64,000 nucleotides of DNA from Henriciella marina (GTDB taxonomy: Bacteria; Pseudomonadota; Alphaproteobacteria; Caulobacterales; Hyphomonadaceae): contig NZ_JAPWGW010000001.1 in NCBI RefSeq assembly GCF_027213945.1, positions 620,001 to 684,000 on the forward strand, in the 5' to 3' direction. A program made the translations under genes and the position numbers. Below the pieces are notes generated by a model, which saw only the letters and a program-made list of their open reading frames with translations, had not been told where the DNA came from and did no database searches. Shown piece after piece: positions 25,924 through 34,343 of the stretch. The first letter of the stretch is position 1. Each line of letters opens with the position of its first letter.

Positions 25924-27249
25924 ATGAACAGTATGGTTAAAAGGGCAATTCGGGGGCTCGCGGCTATGCCGGCCGCTGCCGCCCTGGCGCTGGGCGCCTC
26001 TGCGCAGGAGGCGTCTGAAGTCAGCGCCTATGTCGATAATAGCTATCTCTTTCTTATCGGCGGCCTGATCGTCATGTTCATGGCTGCCGGCTTCTGTATG
26101 CTGGAAGCCGGTCTGGTGCGGAAGAAAAACGCTGCCATGCAGTCGGTGAAGAACGTCGCGCTCTTCTCAGTTGCGGGCATCATGTTCTGGCTTCTCGGCT
26201 ACAACATGGCTTATCCGGGCGATACGGTCGGTGGCTGGATCGGTATTCCGTCTTTCGTCTGGTCGCCTGAAGAAGACCTCGCGACAGGCTATGCTGCCTC
26301 GTCGGACTGGTTCTTCCAGATGGTGTTCGTTGCAACGGCAGCGTCCATCGTATCCGGTACGGTTGCCGAGCGTGTGAAACTCTGGCCGTTCCTGATGTTC
26401 ACCGCTGTGCTGACCGCTTTCATCTATCCGGTCGTTGCATCGTGGGAATGGGGCGGCGGCGCTCTGGACTCCCAGTTCGCATTCTCTGACTTTGCTGGGT
26501 CTACCCTGGTGCACTCCACCGGCGGCTGGGCAGCGCTTGTCGGCGCCATCATCATCGGCCCGCGTGCGGGCAAGTTCGTCAACGGTACGGTCCACCCGAT
26601 GCCAGGTTCAAATATCCCGCTCGCAGCGTTGGGTACGTTCATCCTCTGGTTCGGCTGGTTCGGCTTCAACGGCGCCTCGCAGCTTGCTGCTGGCACGTTT
26701 GACGACATCAATTCGGTCGCCAACATCTTCGCCAATACCAACATGGCCGCTTGCGGTGGTGTTCTCGGTGCGATGTTCCTGACCGGTATCCTCTACAAGG
26801 GCAAGATCGACGCAACCATGGCCTTCAACGGTGCCATTGGTGGTCTCGTCTCCATCACCGCAGAACCGCTGGCGCCTTCGATGGGTGCTTCCATCCTGAT
26901 CGGTGCTATCGGCGGCATGCTTGTGGTCGTCACGGTGCCACTGCTCGACAAGCTCCGCATCGACGATGTGGTCGGCGCAATCCCGGCTCACCTCGTCTGC
27001 GGCATCTGGGGCACGATGATCGTTCCATTCTCCTATGCGAACGATATCGGCCTCAACGAAGCAGGTAACCCAAGCTATTTCGGCCAGTTCGTCGGCGTTG
27101 CGGCTTGCGCGATCTTCGTCTCTGTCGTGTCCACCGTCGTGTGGCTCGCGCTGAAGATGACGACCGGCGTGCGTCCGACCGAGGAAGAAGAAATCATGGG
27201 TCTCGACAAGAGCGAAATCGGTCTCGAGGCCTACCCAGAATTCAGCTGA
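25924..27249 (+). CDS. amtB: Ammonium transporter
   Basis: A 441-residue inner-membrane channel of the Amt/Rh family, trimeric, with a cleaved signal peptide (ending ALGASAQ) and 11 membrane segments. The twin pore histidines are in STLVHSTGGWAAL and in VGAIPAHLVCGIWGT, and the signature FNGAIGGLVSITAEP is present. A ribosome binding site GGGAGAAGG lies just before the ATG. Usually a glnK gene precedes amtB; none is present here, so PII control would come from elsewhere. A strong terminator follows. Confidence 0.96.
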   Translation: MNSMVKRAIRGLAAMPAAAALALGASAQEASEVSAYVDNSYLFLIGGLIVMFMAAGFCMLEAGLVRKKNAAMQSVKNVALFSVAGIMFWLLGYNMAYPGDTVGGWIGIPSFVWSPEEDLATGYAASSDWFFQMVFVATAASIVSGTVAERVKLWPFLMFTAVLTAFIYPVVASWEWGGGALDSQFAFSDFAGSTLVHSTGGWAALVGAIIIGPRAGKFVNGTVHPMPGSNIPLAALGTFILWFGWFGFNGASQLAAGTFDDINSVANIFANTNMAACGGVLGAMFLTGILYKGKIDATMAFNGAIGGLVSITAEPLAPSMGASILIGAIGGMLVVVTVPLLDKLRIDDVVGAIPAHLVCGIWGTMIVPFSYANDIGLNEAGNPSYFGQFVGVAACAIFVSVVSTVVWLALKMTTGVRPTEEEEIMGLDKSEIGLEAYPEFS

Positions 27250-27292
27250 GGCTGAATACCTCGCTTCATTCGAAGCGTTTCCTCCCAGACTT

Positions 27293-27323
27293 CCCCGGCC
27301 AGTCTTCTGGCCGGGGATTTTTT
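27293..27323 (+). terminator. Rho-independent terminator of amtB
   Basis: A 10-bp stem, CCCCGGCCAG / CTGGCCGGGG, loop TCTT, followed by ATTTTTTATT on the plus strand, 44 bases after the amtB stop. Confidence 0.95.
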
Positions 27324-27439
27324 ATTGTGGAAGGTGAGCAAGTCGTTGCCGTCGCCTGCTCACTTGTTTGCTGTGTGTTAAGGCCAAGCTGCGAGGTTGC
27401 AGCCAGACAGTCCTTCTGAACCGATGGAAGCAACCTGCC

Positions 27440-29854
27440 ATGGCGACAACCAGCGCTGAAACGCACACTGGCCTCTCCCGCGAAGTATCCGATCCGGCCT
27501 GGCGTATCCTGACCGGGACGGCCGCCTTCGCGATCGGCGTTTTCCTGTGCGGCAGTGTCGGCACGCACGAGCCGACCGACCCGAGCCTCAACGCAGCAAC
27601 CGGCATCGAAGTCTCAAACCTCTTCGGCAATAGCGGCGCAATCGTCGCTGACCTCGCGCTTCAGACTTTTGGCTTCTCGGCCTGGATGGCGGGCCTCTGC
27701 CTGATGATTGGCGGCGCGATGCGCGCTGTCCTGATCGGCGCGCCGCGCATCCGGCGCTGGTTTTATGGCGTTGCCTTCGTTCCGGTGCTGGCCGCCACGC
27801 TTTCGGCTTTTCCTGTGCCGGCCTCCTGGCCGTTCTGGACAGGGATGGGCGGCATGGTGGGTGACGGGCTTTTCGGCCTGGTCGTCATGCCATTCAAGGC
27901 ACTGTTGCTGCCCGCGCCCGGTTTTCTGGCCGGACTGGCCCTTGGGATTGCGGCGTTCCTGCTTGGCAGCGCGGCGCTCGGCTTCCGGCGCGGTGATGCA
28001 AGCCTCCTGCAGTCTGCGGCGAGCACATCAGGACAGCGCGCCCTCTCGCGCCTTGGCAGCGCAGCGGGTGGTGTTGCCCGGCTCTTCGGCGGTTTCGTTG
28101 GTAAACCGCGACGGCATGAAGGCGCTGATGAGGGTGATGACTATGAAAGTGCTGCGCGTAGCCTCGGTCCCGCCCCGCAGTTTGATGACGAAGATGACGC
28201 CTTCGACGCGTATGACGATGTTGATGACGAGGCGCCCGAAGAGGCGATGCCCCGCGCCGCCACACGGCCAAAAGTGTCCGCGCCTCAGGCGCCGCAACCT
28301 GTTGCCCACCCCACCACAAAGAGCGGAAAGCGCAAGCGTCCGCGTACCCTGCCATCGCTGGATCTTCTTGGCTCTCCGCCTGCACGACGCGGCTCTGTGG
28401 ACGAGGACAGTCTGCTGGCCAAGGCGAACCGTCTCGCCGAAGTGCTTCGTGAGTTCGGCGTGCGCGGCCGCATCAAGGAAGTGCGCCCGGGCCCGGTCGT
28501 TACCCTGTTCGAGCTTGAGCCTGCAGCCGGTGTGAAATCAGCACGCGTCATCTCGCTTGCCGACGACATCGCTCGCTCGATGAGCGCCGTGTCGGCGCGC
28601 GTCGCGGTCATTCCGGGCAAGAATGCAATTGGTATCGAGCTGCCGAATGAAGAGCGCGAGACGGTCTATCTACGCTCGCTCCTCTCGGCGAAGGCGTATG
28701 CCGAGAACAAATCGCCGCTCCCCATGGCACTTGGCGAAGATATTGGCGGCACGCCCACCGTGGTTGACCTCTCAAAGATGCCGCACCTGCTCATCGCGGG
28801 CACGACCGGCTCCGGTAAATCGGTTGGCGTCAATGCGATGATCCTGTCGCTGCTTTATCGTCTGACGCCGGAACAGTGCCGATTCATCATGATCGACCCC
28901 AAAATGCTGGAACTGTCGATCTATGAAGGTATCCCGCACCTTCTCGCCCCGGTCGTCACCGACCCGAAAAAGGCAGTGAACGCGCTGCAATGGGCCGTAC
29001 GTGAGATGGAGAGCCGCTACGAGCTCATGTCCAAGGCCGGCGTGCGTAACCTTGCTGGCTTCAATGAGAAGGCCGCGCGCTACCGTGAGAAGGGCGACCA
29101 GCTCACCCGCAAGGTGCAGACCGGGTACGATGAGCGCGGCAAGCCAGCCTATGAGACCGAAATCCTGCCGCTGGAGCATATCTCGAACATCGTCGTCGTG
29201 ATCGACGAGATGGCCGACCTGATGATGGTTGCGGGCAAGGAGATTGAAGGATGCATCCAGCGCCTCGCGCAAATGGCGCGTGCGGCCGGGATCCACCTGA
29301 TTACCGCGACCCAGCGTCCGTCTGTCGATGTCATCACAGGCACGATCAAGGCGAACTTCCCGACCCGTATTTCCTACATGGTCACGACCAAGATCGACTC
29401 GCGCACCATTCTCGGTGAGCAGGGCGCCGAGCAGCTGCTCGGCATGGGTGACCTGCTCTATCAGGCGGCCGGCGTCAAAACCAAGCGCCTGCACGGGCCA
29501 TTTGTCTCCGATGATGAAGTCGAGGCGGTTGTCGGCTGGCTGAAAGAGCAGGGTGAGCCTGACTATAACGAAGCCATCCTTGAAGAGCCTGAAGAAGGCG
29601 GCACGGGCAGCGCGATTATGGATGCGATGCTGGGTGTTTCCTCCGGCGATGGCGATGATGATCTCTATGCGCAGGCGATGGCCGTCGTGATCCGCGACAA
29701 GCGCGCTTCGACCTCCTACATCCAGCGCCGCTTGAAGATCGGCTATAACAAGGCCGCAACCCTGATCGAGCGACTGGAAGAAGAGGGGGTCATCTCCGCC
29801 CCCAATCATGCTGGTAAGCGCGAGATCCTGGCGCGCGATACGCCGTCGGACTGA
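27440..29854 (+). CDS. ftsK: DNA translocase FtsK
   Basis: An 804-residue divisome protein that pumps chromosome ends through the septum and activates dif recombination. The N-terminal ~190 residues carry four membrane segments, then an acidic linker (DEDDAFDAYDDVDDEAPEE). The motor has Walker A GTTGSGKSVGVNAM near 453 and Walker B IVVVIDEMADLMM near 584. The gamma winged-helix domain (DKRASTSYIQRRLKIGYNKA) closes the protein. The start at 27440 gives MATTSAETHTG; an in-frame start at 27368 adds 24 residues that run into the terminator region and is rejected. A 30-base ACAGG-type gap leads to lolA. Confidence 0.96.
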   Translation: MATTSAETHTGLSREVSDPAWRILTGTAAFAIGVFLCGSVGTHEPTDPSLNAATGIEVSNLFGNSGAIVADLALQTFGFSAWMAGLCLMIGGAMRAVLIGAPRIRRWFYGVAFVPVLAATLSAFPVPASWPFWTGMGGMVGDGLFGLVVMPFKALLLPAPGFLAGLALGIAAFLLGSAALGFRRGDASLLQSAASTSGQRALSRLGSAAGGVARLFGGFVGKPRRHEGADEGDDYESAARSLGPAPQFDDEDDAFDAYDDVDDEAPEEAMPRAATRPKVSAPQAPQPVAHPTTKSGKRKRPRTLPSLDLLGSPPARRGSVDEDSLLAKANRLAEVLREFGVRGRIKEVRPGPVVTLFELEPAAGVKSARVISLADDIARSMSAVSARVAVIPGKNAIGIELPNEERETVYLRSLLSAKAYAENKSPLPMALGEDIGGTPTVVDLSKMPHLLIAGTTGSGKSVGVNAMILSLLYRLTPEQCRFIMIDPKMLELSIYEGIPHLLAPVVTDPKKAVNALQWAVREMESRYELMSKAGVRNLAGFNEKAARYREKGDQLTRKVQTGYDERGKPAYETEILPLEHISNIVVVIDEMADLMMVAGKEIEGCIQRLAQMARAAGIHLITATQRPSVDVITGTIKANFPTRISYMVTTKIDSRTILGEQGAEQLLGMGDLLYQAAGVKTKRLHGPFVSDDEVEAVVGWLKEQGEPDYNEAILEEPEEGGTGSAIMDAMLGVSSGDGDDDLYAQAMAVVIRDKRASTSYIQRRLKIGYNKAATLIERLEEEGVISAPNHAGKREILARDTPSD

Positions 29855-29966
29855 GCCGATCAAAGCTGAACGAGTTACAACGAAACGGGGCGGAAATACC
29901 TTATTTCAGCCCTGTTTTACCGCCTGATCGAGGCCTATGTTTCGTGGCCAAGACAGGAGAACGACA

Positions 29967-30803
29967 ATGACGTCTCTATTTCCAGCGCTCGCCGCCTTTC
30001 TCGCCATCGGGACGGGGCCCTTTGCGCTTACAACCGAACTCAGCGCTGTCAGCCAGCAGCCACTGGCCTGGCGTGTCGCCAATGACGCGGCGGTCAGCAG
30101 TGTTGCTGTCGCCCCGGTCGCACAGGCTGCGCAGGGCGAGATTGTTCTCGCGCAGGCTGACGCAGACGAAACACCAGTCACGGGCGTTGCCCCAGAACCA
30201 AAAGCCCCACGCGCAGAGGCTGCGCCGGTACGGGCTGAATCCGGCGCGGTGTCTGCGACAGAACGCCGTGCCATCCTGAAAGCTGCTGGCGACTCTCTCG
30301 CAGCCGCGAAAACGGCGCGCGGACGCTTCGTCCAGCTCGCGCCAAATGGCTCTGTTACAAAGGGCGATTTTGCCCTCCAACGCCCCGGCCGGATGCGTTT
30401 TGATTACGATGATCCGACGCCGATCCTGATCGTTGCGAATGGCACGACGGTGGCTATGGAAGACAGCGACCTTGAGACAGTGGACCGCGTGCCGCTTTCC
30501 TCGACACCGCTCGGCCTCGTCCTCGACGATGAGCTCGACTTCGAAACCGAAGCGCGCGTTACGGACGTCCAGAAGACGACCAGCGAGATTGCCATCACGA
30601 TGGAAGACCGCCGCGGCGAAGCGGAAGGCGTTCTGACGCTCTATTTCGATCCGGCAAGCTACCAGCTCACCAGCTGGCGGACGCTGGATGCGAACCAGCA
30701 GGTTACCCGCGTGGTGCTTGAGGACATCGAGACCAATGTGCGTCTCAACCCGCGCCTCTTCCGACTGGATGATCCAGCCGACGAAGAGGAAGACGAGCGC
30801 TAG
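29967..30803 (+). CDS. lolA: Outer-membrane lipoprotein carrier protein LolA-like
   Basis: A 278-residue periplasmic chaperone that moves lipoproteins from LolCDE to the outer membrane. A signal peptide is followed by an unusually long Ala/Glu-rich spacer, then the LolA core: ARGRFVQLAPNGSVTKGDFALQRPGRMRFDYDDPTPILIVANG, shown here in shorter pieces (RFVQLAPNG, GDFALQRPGRMRFDYD, ILIVANGT), and LTLYFDPASYQLTSWRTLD. The spacer makes it longer than E. coli LolA. ATG 29967 follows AGGAGA. Order ftsK-lolA is common in alphaproteobacteria. Confidence 0.9.
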   Translation: MTSLFPALAAFLAIGTGPFALTTELSAVSQQPLAWRVANDAAVSSVAVAPVAQAAQGEIVLAQADADETPVTGVAPEPKAPRAEAAPVRAESGAVSATERRAILKAAGDSLAAAKTARGRFVQLAPNGSVTKGDFALQRPGRMRFDYDDPTPILIVANGTTVAMEDSDLETVDRVPLSSTPLGLVLDDELDFETEARVTDVQKTTSEIAITMEDRRGEAEGVLTLYFDPASYQLTSWRTLDANQQVTRVVLEDIETNVRLNPRLFRLDDPADEEEDER

Positions 30804-30825
30804 TCGCTTCGCCTTTCAATCAAAG

Positions 30826-30860
30826 AAAACCCCGCAGCCATGAGGCTCGCGGGGTTTTTT
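30826..30860. terminator. Bidirectional terminator between lolA and msrA
   Basis: AACCCCGC-AGCC and GGCT-C-GCGGGGTT form a hairpin with T runs outward in both directions (GGGGTTTTTT on plus, GGGGTTTTCTTTG on minus). It lies between the convergent lolA and msrA genes and can serve both. Confidence 0.92.
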
Positions 30861-30882
30861 GCATGGCTGAAATTTGGGGAGC

Positions 30883-31554
30883 CTAGCTTGCGCTTTCTGG
30901 AAGCTGCATGGCTTCGTCGCCCCACAGCTCTTCCAGACGCGCATCGCGCCCGCAGCCCTGACGATAGAAGCGGTATTTCACGGGCGTCGTCTTGTAGTAG
31001 TTCTGGTGGTAGTCTTCCGCTTCCCAGAAGGTTGCCTCGTCGAGCACGCGCGTGACGACCGGGCCGGGGAGGACGCCTGAGGCCTCAATCTCTTTGATCT
31101 CGCTTTCCACGATGGCGCGTTCGTCTTCGTCTTCGACGAATACGGCGGACAGATAGCTTGAGCCCTTGTCGCAGAACTGGCCGCGATCATCAGTTGGGTC
31201 AATCGTGCGGAAGTAATAGTCGACCAGCTCTTCATAACTGACCCGGGACGGCTCGTAAGTTACCTGTACGGCCTCATAATGGCCGGTATCGCCGCCGGTG
31301 ACCTGCCTGTAGCTCGGATTATCGACCGTGCCGCCTGTATAGCCGGACACTGTAGCGACGACGCCATCGACCTTGTCAAAATCAGCTTCCGTGCACCAGA
31401 AGCAGCCGCCCGCAAAAATGGCGGATTCCGTGTTTGCGGCCTGTAGCGGCGGAGGCGTGTCGGACTGTTCCGCCATAGCGGACCAGACGAAGGCACCGCC
31501 TGCAGCAGCCAGGCCAGCGCCAATGGCAATAATCGTCGTATTCGAAAACTTCAT
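30883..31554 (-). CDS. msrA: Peptide methionine-(S)-S-oxide reductase, exported form
   Basis: Repairs oxidised methionine in proteins. The 223-residue protein starts with a hydrophobic segment (TIIAIGAGLAAAGGAFVWSAMA), so it is exported or membrane-anchored, acting in the periplasm. The catalytic motif is AGGCFWCTEADF (Cys51), where the usual Gly of GCFWG is replaced by Cys54. YHQNYYKTTP near the C-terminus is the normal substrate-site motif. The ATG at 31554 is clear; the frame extends 73 codons upstream but that part lacks homology. The window holds a second msrA at 48876-49529. Confidence 0.93.
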   Translation of the reverse strand: MKFSNTTIIAIGAGLAAAGGAFVWSAMAEQSDTPPPLQAANTESAIFAGGCFWCTEADFDKVDGVVATVSGYTGGTVDNPSYRQVTGGDTGHYEAVQVTYEPSRVSYEELVDYYFRTIDPTDDRGQFCDKGSSYLSAVFVEDEDERAIVESEIKEIEASGVLPGPVVTRVLDEATFWEAEDYHQNYYKTTPVKYRFYRQGCGRDARLEELWGDEAMQLPESAS

Positions 31555-31687
31555 GAGCGTTGTTTCCCGTGGGGAAGTCCTGTGTCTCCATCCATATGGA
31601 CAGGCAGGCGGGAATTGCGAGCAAGCTCCAGCAGCGCTCACGCAATGGTGACCGCGCCGTGTGCAGTTGGTTGAAGCGCTGGCGGGA

Positions 31688-32440
31688 CTAGCCTGCCAGC
31701 CGCTCCATCTCTGCTTCTGACAATTCGGAATTGTCGTAGACGTTCTGGACGTCGTCGAGCTCATCGAGGACATCGAGCAGCTTCATCAGCGTGTCGGCCT
31801 GATCGCCTTCGACGGGAACATTGTTCTGCGGCTTCCAGATCAGCTTCGTCGATTTGGCTTCAACTTCGCCAAACTTGCCCTCAAGCGTGGAGGCGACGTC
31901 CATCAGGTCTTCGCGTTCTGTATAGATCCAGTGACCTTCCTCGTCGCTTTCGACGTCGGTCGCGCCTGCTTCGATGGCCGCTTCCATCACCGCCATCTCA
32001 TCGCCAGCCTCAGTCGGATACTCGATCTCGCCAACTTGGTCGAAGCCGAAAGAAACCGACCCGGTTTCGCCGAGATTGCCGCCATTTTTGGAGAAGGCCG
32101 CGCGGATTTCACTGGCTGCGCGGTTCTTGTTGTCGGTAGAAGCCTCGACGATGATGCCGACGCCGCCCGGCCCGAAGCCCTCATAGCGGATGTCGTAATA
32201 CTCTTCGCCGCCGCCGCCCTGGCCCTTGTCGACCGCGCGCTTGATGTTGTCCTTGGGCATGGACTGGCCGCGCGCATTATTTATGGCCAGGCGCAGGCGC
32301 GGATTGGCATCAGGGTCTGGGCCGCCGAGCTTGGAGGCGATGGTGATTTCCTTGGACAGGCGCGCAAAGAGGGCCGCGCGCTTCTTGTCCTGCGCGCCCT
32401 TACGGTGCTGGATATTGGCCCATTTCGAATGTCCGGCCAT
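31688..32440 (-). CDS. YebC/PmpR family protein
   Basis: A 250-residue cytoplasmic protein of the YebC family, proposed as a transcription regulator and more recently linked to relief of ribosome stalling. It opens [18 protein letters not shown], the invariant YebC start, and contains the ARDNAIKRA-equivalent [15 protein letters not shown] and [22 protein letters not shown]. Length is normal. No ruvC neighbour is present here, although YebC and ruv genes are adjacent in many bacteria. Confidence 0.96.
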   Translation of the reverse strand: MAGHSKWANIQHRKGAQDKKRAALFARLSKEITIASKLGGPDPDANPRLRLAINNARGQSMPKDNIKRAVDKGQGGGGEEYYDIRYEGFGPGGVGIIVEASTDNKNRAASEIRAAFSKNGGNLGETGSVSFGFDQVGEIEYPTEAGDEMAVMEAAIEAGATDVESDEEGHWIYTEREDLMDVASTLEGKFGEVEAKSTKLIWKPQNNVPVEGDQADTLMKLLDVLDELDDVQNVYDNSELSEAEMERLAG

Positions 32441-32589
32441 GACGTCCTCGCAAAACTGTCTGGTTCTGTTGATTGCTCGCGCCGGGATAGATCAGGCGCG
32501 GGCGTTTTGAAAGCCAAGGATGCAGACCCGGCAAACGACAATCAAGTATTAACGCGGTTCATGTACGCTACAATCTGAGCGGAGGTCCC

Positions 32590-33423
32590 ATGAGACTTGA
32601 TCAATTGACGACAAGAATTGTCGAACTGGATGGCGGTCACCGTACCTTTGATTTTGGAACGTTCCAGTTGCATTCGGCCTTCCAGCCAATTTACGAAATC
32701 AGCCGCAGTTCAGGCGCGCTTTATGGTGTTGAGGCGCTTGCGCGTCCCATGTTGGGTGCGCAATCGGTCGAGCCGCCAGCCTTTTTTGCACGGCTCGAGG
32801 GCTGGGACCGGTTCATTGCCGACTGGGCGTGCCTTTGCGTTCACCTCGCCAATGCGGCGGCCTGGCAACTCGGTGAGACGCGTCTTTTCGTCAATCTGAA
32901 CCCGCACTCCTGCAGTTATCGCGATCAGATGATCACGGGTATCGAGCAGTACTGCGACCTGATTGCCGACTATGGTCTGCGACGCGACAAGGTCGTCTTC
33001 GAAATCACCGAAGGCGCCGACTGCCCGCGGTCTGACCTGCTTGCGGTGGTCGAGAAGCTTCGCGCGCTCGGCTTCGGTATCGCCATTGACGATTTCGGGC
33101 GCGGCAAGTCCGACCTGCTGCGCGTCATCGAACTTCGACCTGACATCGTCAAGATCGATGCTGGCTGGTTCCGCAAGATGATGGAAAACGAGGCGAGCCA
33201 GCAGTTTGCCCACTCCATCATTCAGAAACTGCACGGTCTGGGCACGCACCTCCTGTTTGAAAGCGTGGAGACCCCGCGTGAGTTACACTGGGCACGCGAT
33301 TGCGCCGGTTCGCTCATTCAGGGCTGGCTGTTCGGCAAGGCGACCAATATGGGCGAAGCAGCGAGCAGGAAAAGCGTAAAGATGCCCGACGAAGACACGC
33401 GAAGAGCCCGCAACCGGGCCTGA
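32590..33423 (+). CDS. EAL-domain protein (cyclic-di-GMP phosphodiesterase family)
   Basis: A 277-residue cytoplasmic protein made of one EAL domain. The motif YGVEALARP holds EAL at residues 48-50. Metal or substrate residues are also seen in LFVNLNP, VFEITE, IAIDDFGRG (T of DDFGTG replaced by R), VKIDAGWF, FESVET (in place of AEGVE) and IQGWLFG. Several second-sphere positions therefore differ from active enzymes, so it may be a weak phosphodiesterase or a binding protein. There is no sensory domain. Divergent from yebC with 150 bases between; GGAGG precedes the start. Confidence 0.9.
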   Translation: MRLDQLTTRIVELDGGHRTFDFGTFQLHSAFQPIYEISRSSGALYGVEALARPMLGAQSVEPPAFFARLEGWDRFIADWACLCVHLANAAAWQLGETRLFVNLNPHSCSYRDQMITGIEQYCDLIADYGLRRDKVVFEITEGADCPRSDLLAVVEKLRALGFGIAIDDFGRGKSDLLRVIELRPDIVKIDAGWFRKMMENEASQQFAHSIIQKLHGLGTHLLFESVETPRELHWARDCAGSLIQGWLFGKATNMGEAASRKSVKMPDEDTRRARNRA

Positions 33424-33426
33424 CGT

Positions 33427-34251
33427 CTAGTTGGCAGGAATATGCTCTGCCAGCCGGCCGCCGATGCGGATCGGCTCTATGCGTTTTGCAAGGCCGGTGC
33501 GGTCATCTGTTTCGACATAGACGCCGCATAGCGTGCCTTCGCCGAGGGCGGGTGCGTAACGCTCACCGGGGAGCTGGGTCGCAAAGCGCTGGACGGAGTT
33601 TTCCTTCCGCATGCCAATGACGCTGTCATAGTCCCCGCACATGCCGGCATCGGTCTGATAACCCGTCCCGGCTTCAAGGATCATCAGGTCTGCGGTCGGC
33701 ACATGTGTGTGGCTGCCGACGACAAGGCTGGCGCGGCCGTCGCAGTGATGGCCCATCGCCATCTTCTCACTGGTTGCTTCGCAATGCATGTCGACGATCA
33801 TGGCATCGACGGCGAGGCCGAGCGGCATGTCGTCGAGGATGCGGTCTGCATGCTGGAAAGCGTTCTCCAGCTGCTGCTTCATGAAGACATTGCCCTGCAA
33901 TTGGGCGACGCCGACGCGGCGGCCATCGTCCAGAACAAAGACGTGCGCGCCCTTTCCGGGAGCGCCAGCCGCGACAGGATAGTTTGCAGGGCGCAGGAGG
34001 CGCGGTTCACGGGCGATAAAAGTAAGCGCCTCGCGCTGATCCCATGCGTGGTCGCCGAGCGTCAGGCAGTCGGCACCGGCATTGAAGAAATCATTGGCGA
34101 TGGATTCAGTCAGGCCGAAGCCACCTGCCGCATTTTCCCCGTTCACGACGACGAAGTCGAGCTTCAGGTCACGGCGCAGGCCCGGTAGATAGTCGACCAC
34201 AGCTGCGCGGCCCGGCTTGCCGACCACATCTCCAAAATATGCGAGTTTCAT
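33427..34251 (-). CDS. YmdB-type metallophosphoesterase
   Basis: A 274-residue protein of the TIGR00282/YmdB family, which hydrolyses 2',3'-cyclic nucleotides in characterised members. It opens LAYFGDVVGKPGRAAV with the first metal motif, followed by NGENAAGGFGLT, LGDHAWDQRE, DMHCEATSEKMAMGHHCDGRASLVVGSHTHVPTAD (metal histidines GSHTHV) and GMCGDYDSVIGM. Length matches the family. It converges with the EAL gene with a 3-base gap. Sometimes found beside yebC in alphaproteobacteria, as here. Confidence 0.94.
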   Translation of the reverse strand: MKLAYFGDVVGKPGRAAVVDYLPGLRRDLKLDFVVVNGENAAGGFGLTESIANDFFNAGADCLTLGDHAWDQREALTFIAREPRLLRPANYPVAAGAPGKGAHVFVLDDGRRVGVAQLQGNVFMKQQLENAFQHADRILDDMPLGLAVDAMIVDMHCEATSEKMAMGHHCDGRASLVVGSHTHVPTADLMILEAGTGYQTDAGMCGDYDSVIGMRKENSVQRFATQLPGERYAPALGEGTLCGVYVETDDRTGLAKRIEPIRIGGRLAEHIPAN

Positions 34252-34280
34252 GGGCGATAGCTATGGGCCCTTGCCCCCCA

Positions 34281-34319
34281 AAAGAAAAGGCGCGCCCTCA
34301 GTTGCCCGGGGCGCGCCTT
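34281..34319 (-). terminator. Rho-independent terminator of the large acidic lipoprotein gene
   Basis: AAGGCGCGCCC and GGGCGCGCCTT pair over 11 bp around TCAGTTGCCCG; the minus strand continues TTTTCTTTTGGGG. It lies 25 bases after the lipoprotein gene stop. Confidence 0.92.
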
Positions 34320-34343
34320 CACATGTCAGACGAGGTCTGAGGC

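Noticed and set aside
28772-29863. 363-codon minus-strand open frame opposite ftsK
   Set aside because: Lies under the conserved ftsK motor and gamma domains; no ribosome binding site or recognisable domain.
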